Assembly (NCBI GenBank): GCA_002482005.1
Contig: DLFD01000014.1
Location: 14,362 to 63,275 of the forward strand
Reading direction: 5' to 3'
Length of the DNA: 48,914 nt
Source of the DNA: Lachnospiraceae bacterium UBA7729
Lineage (GTDB): Bacteria; Bacillota; Clostridia; Lachnospirales; Lachnospiraceae
Part shown: piece by piece, positions 9,143 to 16,586 of the stretch
How positions within the stretch are numbered: the first letter of the stretch is position 1
How the letters are laid out: each line of letters opens with the position of its first letter
Notes under the pieces: model-generated
Told to the model about the DNA's origin: nothing
The model's database searches: none
What the model saw: only the letters and a program-made list of their open reading frames with translations
Made by a program: the position numbers and the translations under genes

Positions 9143-9195
9143 TCATACATAGGAGGCTGACGACATCCGCCTCCTGCCTATAGTTGTATAACTAT
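9143..9195 (-). promoter_or_regulatory. asr leader: operator-like palindrome, hairpin and tiny ORF
   Basis: Three signals lie just upstream of asrA. First, an inverted repeat ATAGTT-GTAT-AACTAT at 9180-9195 could be an operator. Second, AGGAGGC/GCCTCCT (9151-9157 with 9169-9175) forms a 7-bp hairpin in the transcript. Third, an 8-codon frame on the minus strand (9143-9166, MSSASYV then stop) follows an AGGAGG that is one arm of that hairpin. Translation of the tiny ORF would therefore compete with the hairpin. That this controls asrA is inference. Confidence 0.4.
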
Positions 9196-9288
9196 GTTAT
9201 CACATATGTTCCTTCTTATCCTGTGGTTTCAGCCACTTAAGGAAAACTTTTTCGTCTGTAAATCATGTATTTGCCTGCAGGATACTTA

Positions 9289-9297
9289 TGCTATAAT
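9289..9297 (+). promoter_or_regulatory. Extended -10 promoter of glgA
   Basis: TGCTATAAT: a perfect TATAAT (9292-9297) with the upstream TG of an extended -10. A possible weak -35 TTGCCT lies at 9271-9276 with a 15-bp spacer. The 5' leader to glgA would be about 110 nt. The rest of the 280-bp gap holds the asr control region. Confidence 0.6.
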
Positions 9298-9413
9298 GAT
9301 AGCAGGGTTTGTTCGAACATGTGAGCTTTGTATCGTATACTTTCTCGTCAGCTGATGCATGTGAACCGCCGCCCGAATGCCATAGAACAATCAAGCAAAG
9401 GAGAATGAAACTC

Positions 9414-10925
9414 ATGGTAGAGAAAAGATCCGTATCTGCTCCGCCGGCGCCGGCCGGCAATCCTGAGCCGCGCAGAAGCGTTGCCTTTATCGGTTCGGAA
9501 TGTGTCCCCTACGTCAAGACCGGAGGTCTCGGCGACGTCATGTATGCCCTTCCGAGGGAGCTTGTCCGGATGAACTGCGACGTCCGCGTCATCCTTCCCA
9601 GGTATGAGTGCATCCCTCAGAAATATCAGGAGAAGATGACTTACCGCGGCGAATTCTACATGGATCTCGGAAGCACAGGCCGCAGGGTCTATATCGGGAT
9701 CATGGAGCTGATCGACAGCGGAGTCGTCTATGACTTCATTGACAACAAGGAATTCTTCTCGGGGCCGAAGCCCTATTATGATCTTGTCGGGGATATCCCG
9801 AAGTTCTGTCTGTTCAGCAAAGCTGCTCTTGCAGCCCTGAACTTCCTGAACTGGATCCCGGATATCGTACACTGCCATGACTGGCAGGCAGCTCTTGTTC
9901 CGGTCTATCTGAGAACTCTGTTTGCAGGCACACCGGTCGGAAGGGCCAAATCGATCCTGACGATCCACAATCTCCGCTTCCAGGGAATCTACAACATCGA
10001 TACGATCCGCTACTGGAGCGGTCTTCCGGAATATGTATTCACCGATCCGGCGCTTCTCGGCCAGAACTGGCTCGATGCCAATCTGCTGAAGGGAGGCCTT
10101 GCTTTCACGGACAGGATCACCACAGTCAGCCCGAACTATGCAGGCGAGATCCAGGGCTGGGAATACGGAGAAGGACTGGATGCCCACCTCCGCTTCAATA
10201 ACAGGAAGCTTCGCGGCATTGTGAACGGCATCGACTACGAGACATGGAATCCTGAGACAGATCCTTCCATCCCGGTCCATTATGGAACAAAGGATGTACT
10301 TGAGGGCAAAAAAGCTGACAAGCTCGCCCTGCAGAAAGAACTCGGTCTTGCAGAAGATGAGAATAAATATGTGATCGGTCTGATCTCCAGGCTGACCAAC
10401 CAGAAGGGACTTGACCTCGTGAATGCCATCGTTCCGCAGGTTCTGGATGATTTCACACAGATCGTCGTACTTGGCACAGGCGACAGCACTTATGAAGATT
10501 CCTTCCGTTACTACGAGAACACTTACAAGGGTCAGTTCTCCGCCTGTATCCAGTATGATGAGGCAAGAGCCCACCGCATCTATGCCGCTGCGGATTCCCT
10601 GCTCGTTCCATCCCGCTTCGAACCGTGCGGCCTGACCCAGCTCAACGCCATGCACTATGGGACCGTTCCGATCGTACGCGAGACCGGCGGTCTGAAGGAT
10701 ACCGTACAGCCATATAACCAGTATGAGAACAGCGGCAATGGATTCACATTCGACCGCTATGATGCCGGGCTGCTCCTTGACGCGATCAACCGTTCAAAGA
10801 CCATGTTCTTTACAGACCGTGAGCGCTGGAACGACATGGTCCTGAGGGATATGCAGAAAGATGTATCCTGGAAGAATTCAGCAAGGCAGTACAAAGACCT
10901 GTATCTGGAGCTGACGCCCTGGTAA
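9414..10925 (+). CDS. glgA: Glycogen synthase (ADP-glucose type, GT5)
   Basis: Cytosolic enzyme that adds glucose from ADP-glucose to growing glycogen chains, 503 aa. The N-terminal domain starts with the substrate loop KTGGLGDVMYALPREL (about residue 36). The C-terminal domain shows LISRLTNQKGLDL and the sugar-nucleotide motif SRFEPCGLTQLNAMHYG followed by ETGGLKDTV. The ATG at 9414 stands nine bases after GGAGA; an ATG at 9405 is too close to that site. The gene is alone, with no glgB, glgC or glgP beside it, which is unusual since these usually cluster. It ends before a strong terminator. Confidence 0.93.
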   Translation: MVEKRSVSAPPAPAGNPEPRRSVAFIGSECVPYVKTGGLGDVMYALPRELVRMNCDVRVILPRYECIPQKYQEKMTYRGEFYMDLGSTGRRVYIGIMELIDSGVVYDFIDNKEFFSGPKPYYDLVGDIPKFCLFSKAALAALNFLNWIPDIVHCHDWQAALVPVYLRTLFAGTPVGRAKSILTIHNLRFQGIYNIDTIRYWSGLPEYVFTDPALLGQNWLDANLLKGGLAFTDRITTVSPNYAGEIQGWEYGEGLDAHLRFNNRKLRGIVNGIDYETWNPETDPSIPVHYGTKDVLEGKKADKLALQKELGLAEDENKYVIGLISRLTNQKGLDLVNAIVPQVLDDFTQIVVLGTGDSTYEDSFRYYENTYKGQFSACIQYDEARAHRIYAAADSLLVPSRFEPCGLTQLNAMHYGTVPIVRETGGLKDTVQPYNQYENSGNGFTFDRYDAGLLLDAINRSKTMFFTDRERWNDMVLRDMQKDVSWKNSARQYKDLYLELTPW

Positions 10926-11022
10926 GGGCAGAAGCTCCTGGAGGCATCGTCCATATTGAGGCGCACAGCTGTCTTCCCGTGTGATCATATGAAGTTTCTC
11001 ATGATGTGAAGGCTTTACAGAA

Positions 11023-11048
11023 ACGCACCCCTCTCAGGAGGGGTGCGT
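11023..11048. terminator. Two-way terminator between glgA and the nitrate operon
   Basis: A perfect 11-bp stem (ACGCACCCCTC with GAGGGGTGCGT) around a 4-nt loop, flanked by T-rich DNA downstream on the plus strand. It ends glgA on the plus strand and probably the molybdenum operon on the minus strand. The stop codon of the minus-strand remnant gene sits in its loop. Confidence 0.88.
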
Positions 11049-11309
11049 TTTATCATCGCCGCTTTCTTCATGCATATCCTTATGAAGACGCTTGAACTTA
11101 TCCCGAAAGACGGTGATGAAAAGAAAGAGCAGAAATCCCCCAAGAAGAACTGCCGTCACTGTCCCAACATCCCCGTACACATAATTCAGCACTTCCCCGC
11201 TGTGGATCTTCGAAATGGCATCATATCGGCGCGTGAAGATGACTTCCACCAGATGATCCCGCATGCGGTTCTGCATCTTCGTCAGGGTATAGTCGTTCAG
11301 ATACCGCAT
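11034..11309 (-). pseudogene. Remnant of an ABC exporter membrane domain
   Basis: A 91-residue frame. Residues 1-50 match the coupling-helix region of a type I ABC exporter (tKMQNRMRDHLVEVIF, then SKIHSGEVLNYVYGDVGTV), the segment after the second membrane helix in full-length exporters of about 580 residues. Thereafter the similarity stops and a single hydrophobic helix (about 51-70) and a charged tail replace the rest. Walker motifs are absent. The ATG at 11309 has GAGAGGAAATTTA upstream, so it may still be translated. It is the last frame of the molybdenum operon and ends inside the terminator. It could be a decayed gene or a retained small membrane protein. Confidence 0.6.
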
Positions 11310-11320
11310 TAAATTTCCTC

Positions 11321-12529
11321 TCAAAGGACATGCTGGTCCAGCTGCCTGAGCACAAGCTCACAGATCCTTCTGCCGTCAGTATTCTGCAGGACCGGGATTC
11401 CCTCCGGGAACATCCCGTCTTCCCCTTCCCAGTCCCTTACATATGCAAGGACCGTGGCAGGGTCTGCCGAAAGTCTCCTCTCACTGCCGCTGCGAAAAGT
11501 CTCGATCTTCGGATAAGAGCTATTCTTCTCTCCTTCGATCAGGATCAGGTCTGCTTCCGGAAAACAGGAGACCAGATCCCCGGCCGAAACCTTGACCTCT
11601 TTGACGATCTCCAGCTTCTTCTCCGAAAAGACAGCCGTCCCATAGGCTCCGGCCTGCTTCATCCGGAAACTGTCCGTGCCTGGATAGTCTGCCTCGAAGT
11701 CATGACCATCGTGCTTGATGACTGCCGCTTTGATCCCGGCAGCCGTCACCCGTCTTACAAGCTCCAGAAGCAGAGTCGTCTTTCCCGAATCCTTCCATCC
11801 GCACACGCACAGGACAAGCGGATCTTTTTTCGCAGAGATCAGCTTTTCATACTGCTCCATCGTGTTGACATTGGTCAGATAAAGATCCGGGATCCCCGCT
11901 TTTTCCGTGGAAAGAAATCCCGCCTTCACGCGGCTGGCCAGATTCCTCAGCCGCAGATCTCCCCCCTTCAGCATCTTCCTGATGGCCGGAAGGCATCGTG
12001 TCGAATAAAAACCGCAGGTATAATGCCGTCTGCCGTCTCTCGTCTCCCAAAGGACGGCGTCGTAACCTCCCGCCCTTGCGTCAGCCTGGACCATCGGGAT
12101 CATCTGATGACGAAAATACGGCAGATCGCATGGAGAGACATAGACACCGCAGAGTCCCCGCTTCTCCGCCTCCTCAAGCGTGCGGCAGATTCCGGCAATC
12201 GGTCCCAGAGCAGCAGGACCTTCCACTTCTCTCCCGGCAGATTCAGGCACAGCACTGCCATCCGGGATATTTTCATCTTTCACCGGAATCCAGCCTTCCG
12301 GTATACGGCAAGTCTCCTCCCGATAGGAATAAAAGCAGAGAGCCCCCGTCTTCTCCATCTCGTCTTCGATGTGACGTCCGATCGTCGTGTCTTCAAAGCT
12401 CAGATCCGCTTTGCTGCGGCCGCCCATCCGGGAGCTTCTCCCTCCGGCAAGGAGGACGCAGGCATAATCGGGCTGGATTTTCTCCTGAGGCCGGCTATTC
12501 TTATCGGACCTTATGATATCTCTCGTCAA
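11321..12529 (-). CDS. mobAB: MobA-MobB fusion, molybdenum cofactor guanylyltransferase
   Basis: Joins GMP to molybdopterin to make the guanine dinucleotide cofactor used by nitrate reductase-type enzymes; 402 aa, two domains. Residues about 20-225 are MobA (VLLAGGRSSRMGGRSKADL, GPIAGI, SPCDLPYF). Residues about 235-402 are MobB, a P-loop GTP-binding partner (GWKDSGKTT, then VIKHDGHDF and TDSFRMKQAGA). The start is a TTG at 12529 with a perfect GAGGAG five bases upstream; there is no good ATG. It follows moeA after a 162-bp gap without a convincing gene, and precedes the ABC exporter remnant. Its presence indicates that the nitrate reductase carries the MGD cofactor. Confidence 0.93.
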   Translation of the reverse strand: MTRDIIRSDKNSRPQEKIQPDYACVLLAGGRSSRMGGRSKADLSFEDTTIGRHIEDEMEKTGALCFYSYREETCRIPEGWIPVKDENIPDGSAVPESAGREVEGPAALGPIAGICRTLEEAEKRGLCGVYVSPCDLPYFRHQMIPMVQADARAGGYDAVLWETRDGRRHYTCGFYSTRCLPAIRKMLKGGDLRLRNLASRVKAGFLSTEKAGIPDLYLTNVNTMEQYEKLISAKKDPLVLCVCGWKDSGKTTLLLELVRRVTAAGIKAAVIKHDGHDFEADYPGTDSFRMKQAGAYGTAVFSEKKLEIVKEVKVSAGDLVSCFPEADLILIEGEKNSSYPKIETFRSGSERRLSADPATVLAYVRDWEGEDGMFPEGIPVLQNTDGRRICELVLRQLDQHVL

Positions 12530-12691
12530 GTCAGCTCCTCCTCAAGCACTTCGTCAGATACTCCGGCACATCATGATACCTGACGCTTACTATCCCGAAG
12601 TTCCCGGGAAATTTGGGCAGCCTCCGGGAATCAGCTGCCACGTCTTGATCCGCCATGGCTCGCCCAGGGAAATCCCGGTTACTTCCTGGCC

Positions 12692-13927
12692 TCAGAATCT
12701 GCCTGGTATCCACACGGTCAGCTGGCTTCCGGCCGGCACGTCCATAAGCTCTGCCGGAATATCCGCGTAACAGTTAGTGTGTTCCTCCGCAAGCAGGCGC
12801 CCGGAGAGCTGTTTGTGCAGAGGCAGCGTCACAGTCCCGTTCTCAACATAGGCTCTCACGATACGGCGCACTTTCCCGCCGCCGTGAAAGTCTCTGGTCA
12901 CTACCGCCGTCTCTTTCCCGGGCAGGATCCGGGGATCTTTCGCCATCTTTGCCAGGACCGGTCCTGCCAGCAGCTCCAGGTTCACCAATGCTGCAAATGG
13001 GTTTCCGGACAGTGCTATGACGAGCGTGTCCTCGAATACGAAAGCAAGTGTCGGGGCCCCGGGCTTGATACCGACCCTCCAGAACAGGCGCTTTGCCCCG
13101 AGGATCTTCCAGACATCATGCATGATGTCCTTCTGTCCGACTGAGACGCCGCCTGTCGTGATGATAAGATCCGACCTCTTCGCAGCTCTTCTGATCTGCT
13201 CCGCGCAGCTTTCCGGTTCATCCTTCAGCGAGACCACCTCGGAGAGAACGATCTTCCACTCTTTCAGCCTGCCCGCAAGAACGGTCTGGTTGGAATTGTA
13301 GATCTTACCCGGAAGAAGAGGCTGCCCCGGATCCATCAGCTCATCCCCGGAAGTCATGACGGCGACGCGAGGCCTGCGGTAGACGGCTATCTTACTCACT
13401 CCGGCCGCCGCGATCGCCCCCGCAAGGTCGGATGTGATCACGTCCCCCTTCCTCGCGATCAGGCTTCCCTCCTGAAAATCTTCCCCGACTGGAACGATGT
13501 TGCTGCCCGGGGCAAGCTCCGCATAGACCTCCACCGTCTCCTCGCCGCAGTCGGTATCCTCCTGCCTGAGGACCGCATTGGCTCCGGCCGGGACCGGAGC
13601 GCCAGTCATGATGCGGATAGCTGTTCCGGGAGTCACATTTCCCCCTGAGACATACCCCGCCATGACATGATCGATCACCCTGAGCCTGACCGGATGCTTC
13701 TTCGAAGCTCCTTTGGTGTCTTCCCCCCGAAGGGCATAGCCGTCCAGAGGTGAACGTTGAAACGGCGGCTGGGCGACTTTCGCGGTCACGTCTTCCGCCA
13801 GGATCCCTCCGACCGCGTCATATAACGTCTTTGATTCTGTATCCTCTATTGGCAGGATGGAGCCGGCCAGGATCTCCCGGGCCGACTCCACCGTCTGAGG
13901 ATGTGTAAGATCCTCTTTATGAAACAT
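12692..13927 (-). CDS. moeA: Molybdopterin molybdenumtransferase
   Basis: Inserts molybdate into adenylylated molybdopterin, 411 aa, the normal family length. The four-domain MoeA pattern is visible: domain I/II (QPPFQRSPLDGYALRGEDT), the MoCF domain (TTGGVSVGQKDIMHDV, then SGNPFAALVNLELL) and a C-terminal beta domain. It acts directly before MobA in cofactor synthesis. The early pathway genes (moaA, moaC, moaE, moaD) are not in this window. It lies within the nitrate operon, 56 bp after the TDT transporter gene, which suggests cofactor supply is tied to synthesis of the reductase. Confidence 0.95.
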   Translation of the reverse strand: MFHKEDLTHPQTVESAREILAGSILPIEDTESKTLYDAVGGILAEDVTAKVAQPPFQRSPLDGYALRGEDTKGASKKHPVRLRVIDHVMAGYVSGGNVTPGTAIRIMTGAPVPAGANAVLRQEDTDCGEETVEVYAELAPGSNIVPVGEDFQEGSLIARKGDVITSDLAGAIAAAGVSKIAVYRRPRVAVMTSGDELMDPGQPLLPGKIYNSNQTVLAGRLKEWKIVLSEVVSLKDEPESCAEQIRRAAKRSDLIITTGGVSVGQKDIMHDVWKILGAKRLFWRVGIKPGAPTLAFVFEDTLVIALSGNPFAALVNLELLAGPVLAKMAKDPRILPGKETAVVTRDFHGGGKVRRIVRAYVENGTVTLPLHKQLSGRLLAEEHTNCYADIPAELMDVPAGSQLTVWIPGRF

Positions 13928-13983
13928 AAGTGAATTCTCTCCTGTAGTATCATTCCATATTCCATCTGATCCGGAGTTTTCCC

Positions 13984-14913
13984 TTATTCCTTGTCCGGCA
14001 CCTTGAAGAGCATGGCCGAAAACTTGATCAGTACATAGCCGGTGAAGGCCGCCGTGAAGAATACAAGGAACCCCTGTACCTGGGTCATGAATGTGGAAAA
14101 TGCCGGTGCGCTTTCCTTAAAAAGTCCTGAAAGCTTGCCTGCGGCCACACATCCGATCGCCAGCGGGAAGGTAAGTCCTGCATAGCCCGGATAGAACCTG
14201 TAGGAGAAGTACTTCGGGACCAGGACGATGATCATGATGATAGTCGCAAAGTAGAGCGCGATCATCAGGTACATGACCGGCATCGGGATCCTGTCGAGTA
14301 CATTGATCATCGATACGATGCACAGAGACACCGGCGCCAGAAGGATGGCTGTCGTATGGAAAGTCCCCTTCGGGATCGGCTTCTTCAGCAGACGATAGAC
14401 CATGAACGGCAGGCATCCCAGATAGATGACGATGCCGTAGTAAGTGATCGGCAGAAGCAGCCACTTAAAGTTCATCGCGCCGCCGGTGACGCAGCTGACC
14501 ATGATCCCGTTGAGCGTAACGAACCAGCATGGCATCGTGTTCTCCCAGGACCTGTGCAGGACCAGGAAACGGGTGATGAAGATGGCGAGGTGGGCCAGGT
14601 GGATGAATACAGCGACTACCCAGATCGCCTTTCCGAAGCCGAAGCCCATCTCGTAATAAAAACTTCCAATGACCATCCAGCACATGGTGAAACCGGCGAT
14701 CAGGCTGGACGGGACCATCGGCTTATATTCCCTGGCAACGGTCTTCGGATACAGGACCATCTTCAGGATATAGATGCAGAGAAAGACAGTCCCGATCAGC
14801 ATCGACGTCCACCGGAAGGCGGTATAGCCAAGGCCGCCCATGACATTGGAAAGGGTACAAAGTGCCAGCATCGTAGGGACTGCCGGGACCGGAATATACT
14901 GGATCCGCTTCAT
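13984..14913 (-). CDS. TDT/TehA-family anion channel or transporter
   Basis: Membrane protein of 309 aa with about ten predicted membrane helices, of the TehA/SLAC1/TDT family (PVPAVPTMLALCTLSN near the N-terminus; GYAGLTFPLAIGCVAAGKL late). Family members carry anions: malate, sulfite (Ssu1), and chloride or nitrate (plant SLAC1). The ATG at 14913 has AAAAGGA ten bases upstream. It lies between the flavoprotein and moeA genes of the nitrate operon, where a NarK or FocA-type transporter is often found; neither is present here. I infer it moves nitrate in or nitrite out. Family membership is fairly sure, the substrate is not. Confidence 0.8.
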   Translation of the reverse strand: MKRIQYIPVPAVPTMLALCTLSNVMGGLGYTAFRWTSMLIGTVFLCIYILKMVLYPKTVAREYKPMVPSSLIAGFTMCWMVIGSFYYEMGFGFGKAIWVVAVFIHLAHLAIFITRFLVLHRSWENTMPCWFVTLNGIMVSCVTGGAMNFKWLLLPITYYGIVIYLGCLPFMVYRLLKKPIPKGTFHTTAILLAPVSLCIVSMINVLDRIPMPVMYLMIALYFATIIMIIVLVPKYFSYRFYPGYAGLTFPLAIGCVAAGKLSGLFKESAPAFSTFMTQVQGFLVFFTAAFTGYVLIKFSAMLFKVPDKE

Positions 14914-14926
14914 ATGATCATCCTTT

Positions 14927-16159
14927 TCAGACTGTGTAGAAGTACTCTTCTGTATTCTCGTTGATATGGAAGAAGTCGGAGTAGTCGATCTCAAAGAGCG
15001 GCTTCTTTACGCGCCTGACATCGATCTTTCTCGCGATCAGCTGCTGCAGAACGCCGCCGTAAGCCAGGTCTCCCTGAAGGAGCGCTCCGGTGATCACTCC
15101 GTCCTTGTGCACGATCTTCTTGTACACGCCGTCCTTATCGTAGGTCACCACCTGATAGGTATCATCCGGCGGATTCACGAAGCCGAGCGACATGGTGTGA
15201 ATACCCAGAAAGCTCATGGTGGATTTGCTGGCGAAGAAGTCCGTCATCTTTGCGAAAGCGCCTGTCATGTTGGAGGCGGCGATCATGCCTTCCTTAACAG
15301 CAACCGGCCAGATCGGGCTGGTCCCGGATACGTCACCAGCTCCATAGATAGCATCGTCGTTCGTCTTGCCGGTCGCGTCATAGACCAGTCCGAACTTTGA
15401 CAGCTCGAGGCCGGTGTCCTTCAGGAACTCAACATTCGAGCGGACTCCTGCAGTGATGACAAAGAAATCGCAGGGCAGGTCCGTCCCATCCGTCAGGAAG
15501 ACGTCCGTGATATTGCCGTCCCCGTCCTGAACGACGTGGTCGACGCCGACGCCGTAGTGCTGCTCGATCCCCCTGTCCGCAAAAGCATCGATATAAGTCT
15601 TTGCCGCCCTCGGGTCAAGCTGCTTGTTGAGCGGCCATCCTGCGAAGTCGACCAGCGTTACCCTGACTCCCAGATCCAGGAATCCGCACATGCAGTCGAT
15701 CCCGACCAGACCGGAGCCAAGCAGGACGATATGCCTGCAGGTCTTTGCGACTTCCTTCAGCACTTCAATATCATCGATATTGCGGAAGCCAATGAAGTTC
15801 TTCGCACCGGCCAGCCCTTTGATCGGCGGGATGAATGTGTGGGAGCCGGTTGCGATGAGGAGCTTGTCATATGGCACTCTCTCACCATTCTCCAGAATGA
15901 CACACTTCTCTTCCCGGTCAAGCCCGGTAGCCTCACGCCCCTTCATCCAGTTCACCTTATAGAGGGTTTCAAAATCCGGCTCGACAAAACACAGGCGCTC
16001 TTTCGAGCGGATGCCGCCAAGATAAGCATGAAGGATACAGCGGGAATAGATCTCCTTATCCCTGGAGATCAGCGTGATCTCAGAAGAAGGATCCTTTTTC
16101 CGAAGTTCCCTGACACCATTGACGCCTGCTGCAGAGGATCCGATCACAACATATCTCAT
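14927..16159 (-). CDS. FAD/NADH oxidoreductase of the nitrate reductase cluster
   Basis: Flavoprotein of 410 aa with two Rossmann domains. The FAD site opens the protein (YVVIGSSAAGVNGVREL), the NADH site lies near residue 150 (IVLLGSGLVGIDCMCGFL), and GDVSG near residue 270 closes the FAD site. It resembles the N-terminal part of NADH-nitrite reductases and rubredoxin reductases. The likely task is to pass NADH electrons to the ferredoxin subunit and then to the molybdoenzyme. The start at 16159 follows GGAGGTGTCGGA and overlaps the stop of the ferredoxin gene (ATGA). The same trio of genes serves assimilatory-type nitrate reduction in clostridia such as C. perfringens. Confidence 0.88.
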   Translation of the reverse strand: MRYVVIGSSAAGVNGVRELRKKDPSSEITLISRDKEIYSRCILHAYLGGIRSKERLCFVEPDFETLYKVNWMKGREATGLDREEKCVILENGERVPYDKLLIATGSHTFIPPIKGLAGAKNFIGFRNIDDIEVLKEVAKTCRHIVLLGSGLVGIDCMCGFLDLGVRVTLVDFAGWPLNKQLDPRAAKTYIDAFADRGIEQHYGVGVDHVVQDGDGNITDVFLTDGTDLPCDFFVITAGVRSNVEFLKDTGLELSKFGLVYDATGKTNDDAIYGAGDVSGTSPIWPVAVKEGMIAASNMTGAFAKMTDFFASKSTMSFLGIHTMSLGFVNPPDDTYQVVTYDKDGVYKKIVHKDGVITGALLQGDLAYGGVLQQLIARKIDVRRVKKPLFEIDYSDFFHINENTEEYFYTV

Positions 16160-16584
16160 TCCGACACCTCCATCAGAGTAATCGCGTGCATCGGGCACTT
16201 CTCGACGCACATCGGTTTCGGGCTGCCATCCGCCGTGCGATGGGTGCACATGTTGCACTTAAGGATCTCTTTCTGACGCAGACGGTCAAACTTCAGTACG
16301 CCGTAAGGACATGACATGATGCACATGTAGCAGCTCGCGCACTGCTCCTTGTTGTAGAGGACATAACCTGTCTTCGGATCCTTATGCATGGCTCCTGTCA
16401 TGCAGGTGTATACACATTCCGGGTGCGTGCAGTGTCTGCAGAAGATAGGCGCCGGTCTCGTCTCGGAATCAATGACGACACGGTTCCTGGAGTCCGAACT
16501 GTCCGCCTCATGACTGGTGATGCAGGCAGTGACACAGGTAAGACACCCGATGCACTTATTGCGGTCGATCTTGATGCGGTACAT
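16156..16584 (-). CDS. Four-cluster 4Fe-4S ferredoxin subunit
   Basis: Electron-transfer protein of 142 aa with 16 cysteines arranged for four 4Fe-4S clusters, as in HycB/DmsB/NarH-like subunits. Visible motifs are CIGCLTCVTAC (residues 11-21), CRHCTHPECVYTC (about 49-61), CASCYMCIMSC (about 81-91) and CNMCTHRTADG with later cysteines. No signal peptide or membrane segment, so it acts in the cytosol. It sits between the molybdoenzyme gene (2 bp gap) and the flavoprotein gene (4-bp overlap), so the three proteins are very likely made together and form one electron path. Confidence 0.92.
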   Translation of the reverse strand: MYRIKIDRNKCIGCLTCVTACITSHEADSSDSRNRVVIDSETRPAPIFCRHCTHPECVYTCMTGAMHKDPKTGYVLYNKEQCASCYMCIMSCPYGVLKFDRLRQKEILKCNMCTHRTADGSPKPMCVEKCPMHAITLMEVSE

Positions 16585-16586
16585 AA

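Noticed and set aside
12531..12713. Possible 60-codon minus-strand frame between moeA and mobAB, ending just before the TTG of mobAB
   Set aside because: GTG start within moeA, no ribosome site and no recognisable motif. Its end carries the mobAB ribosome site, but that alone does not show translation.
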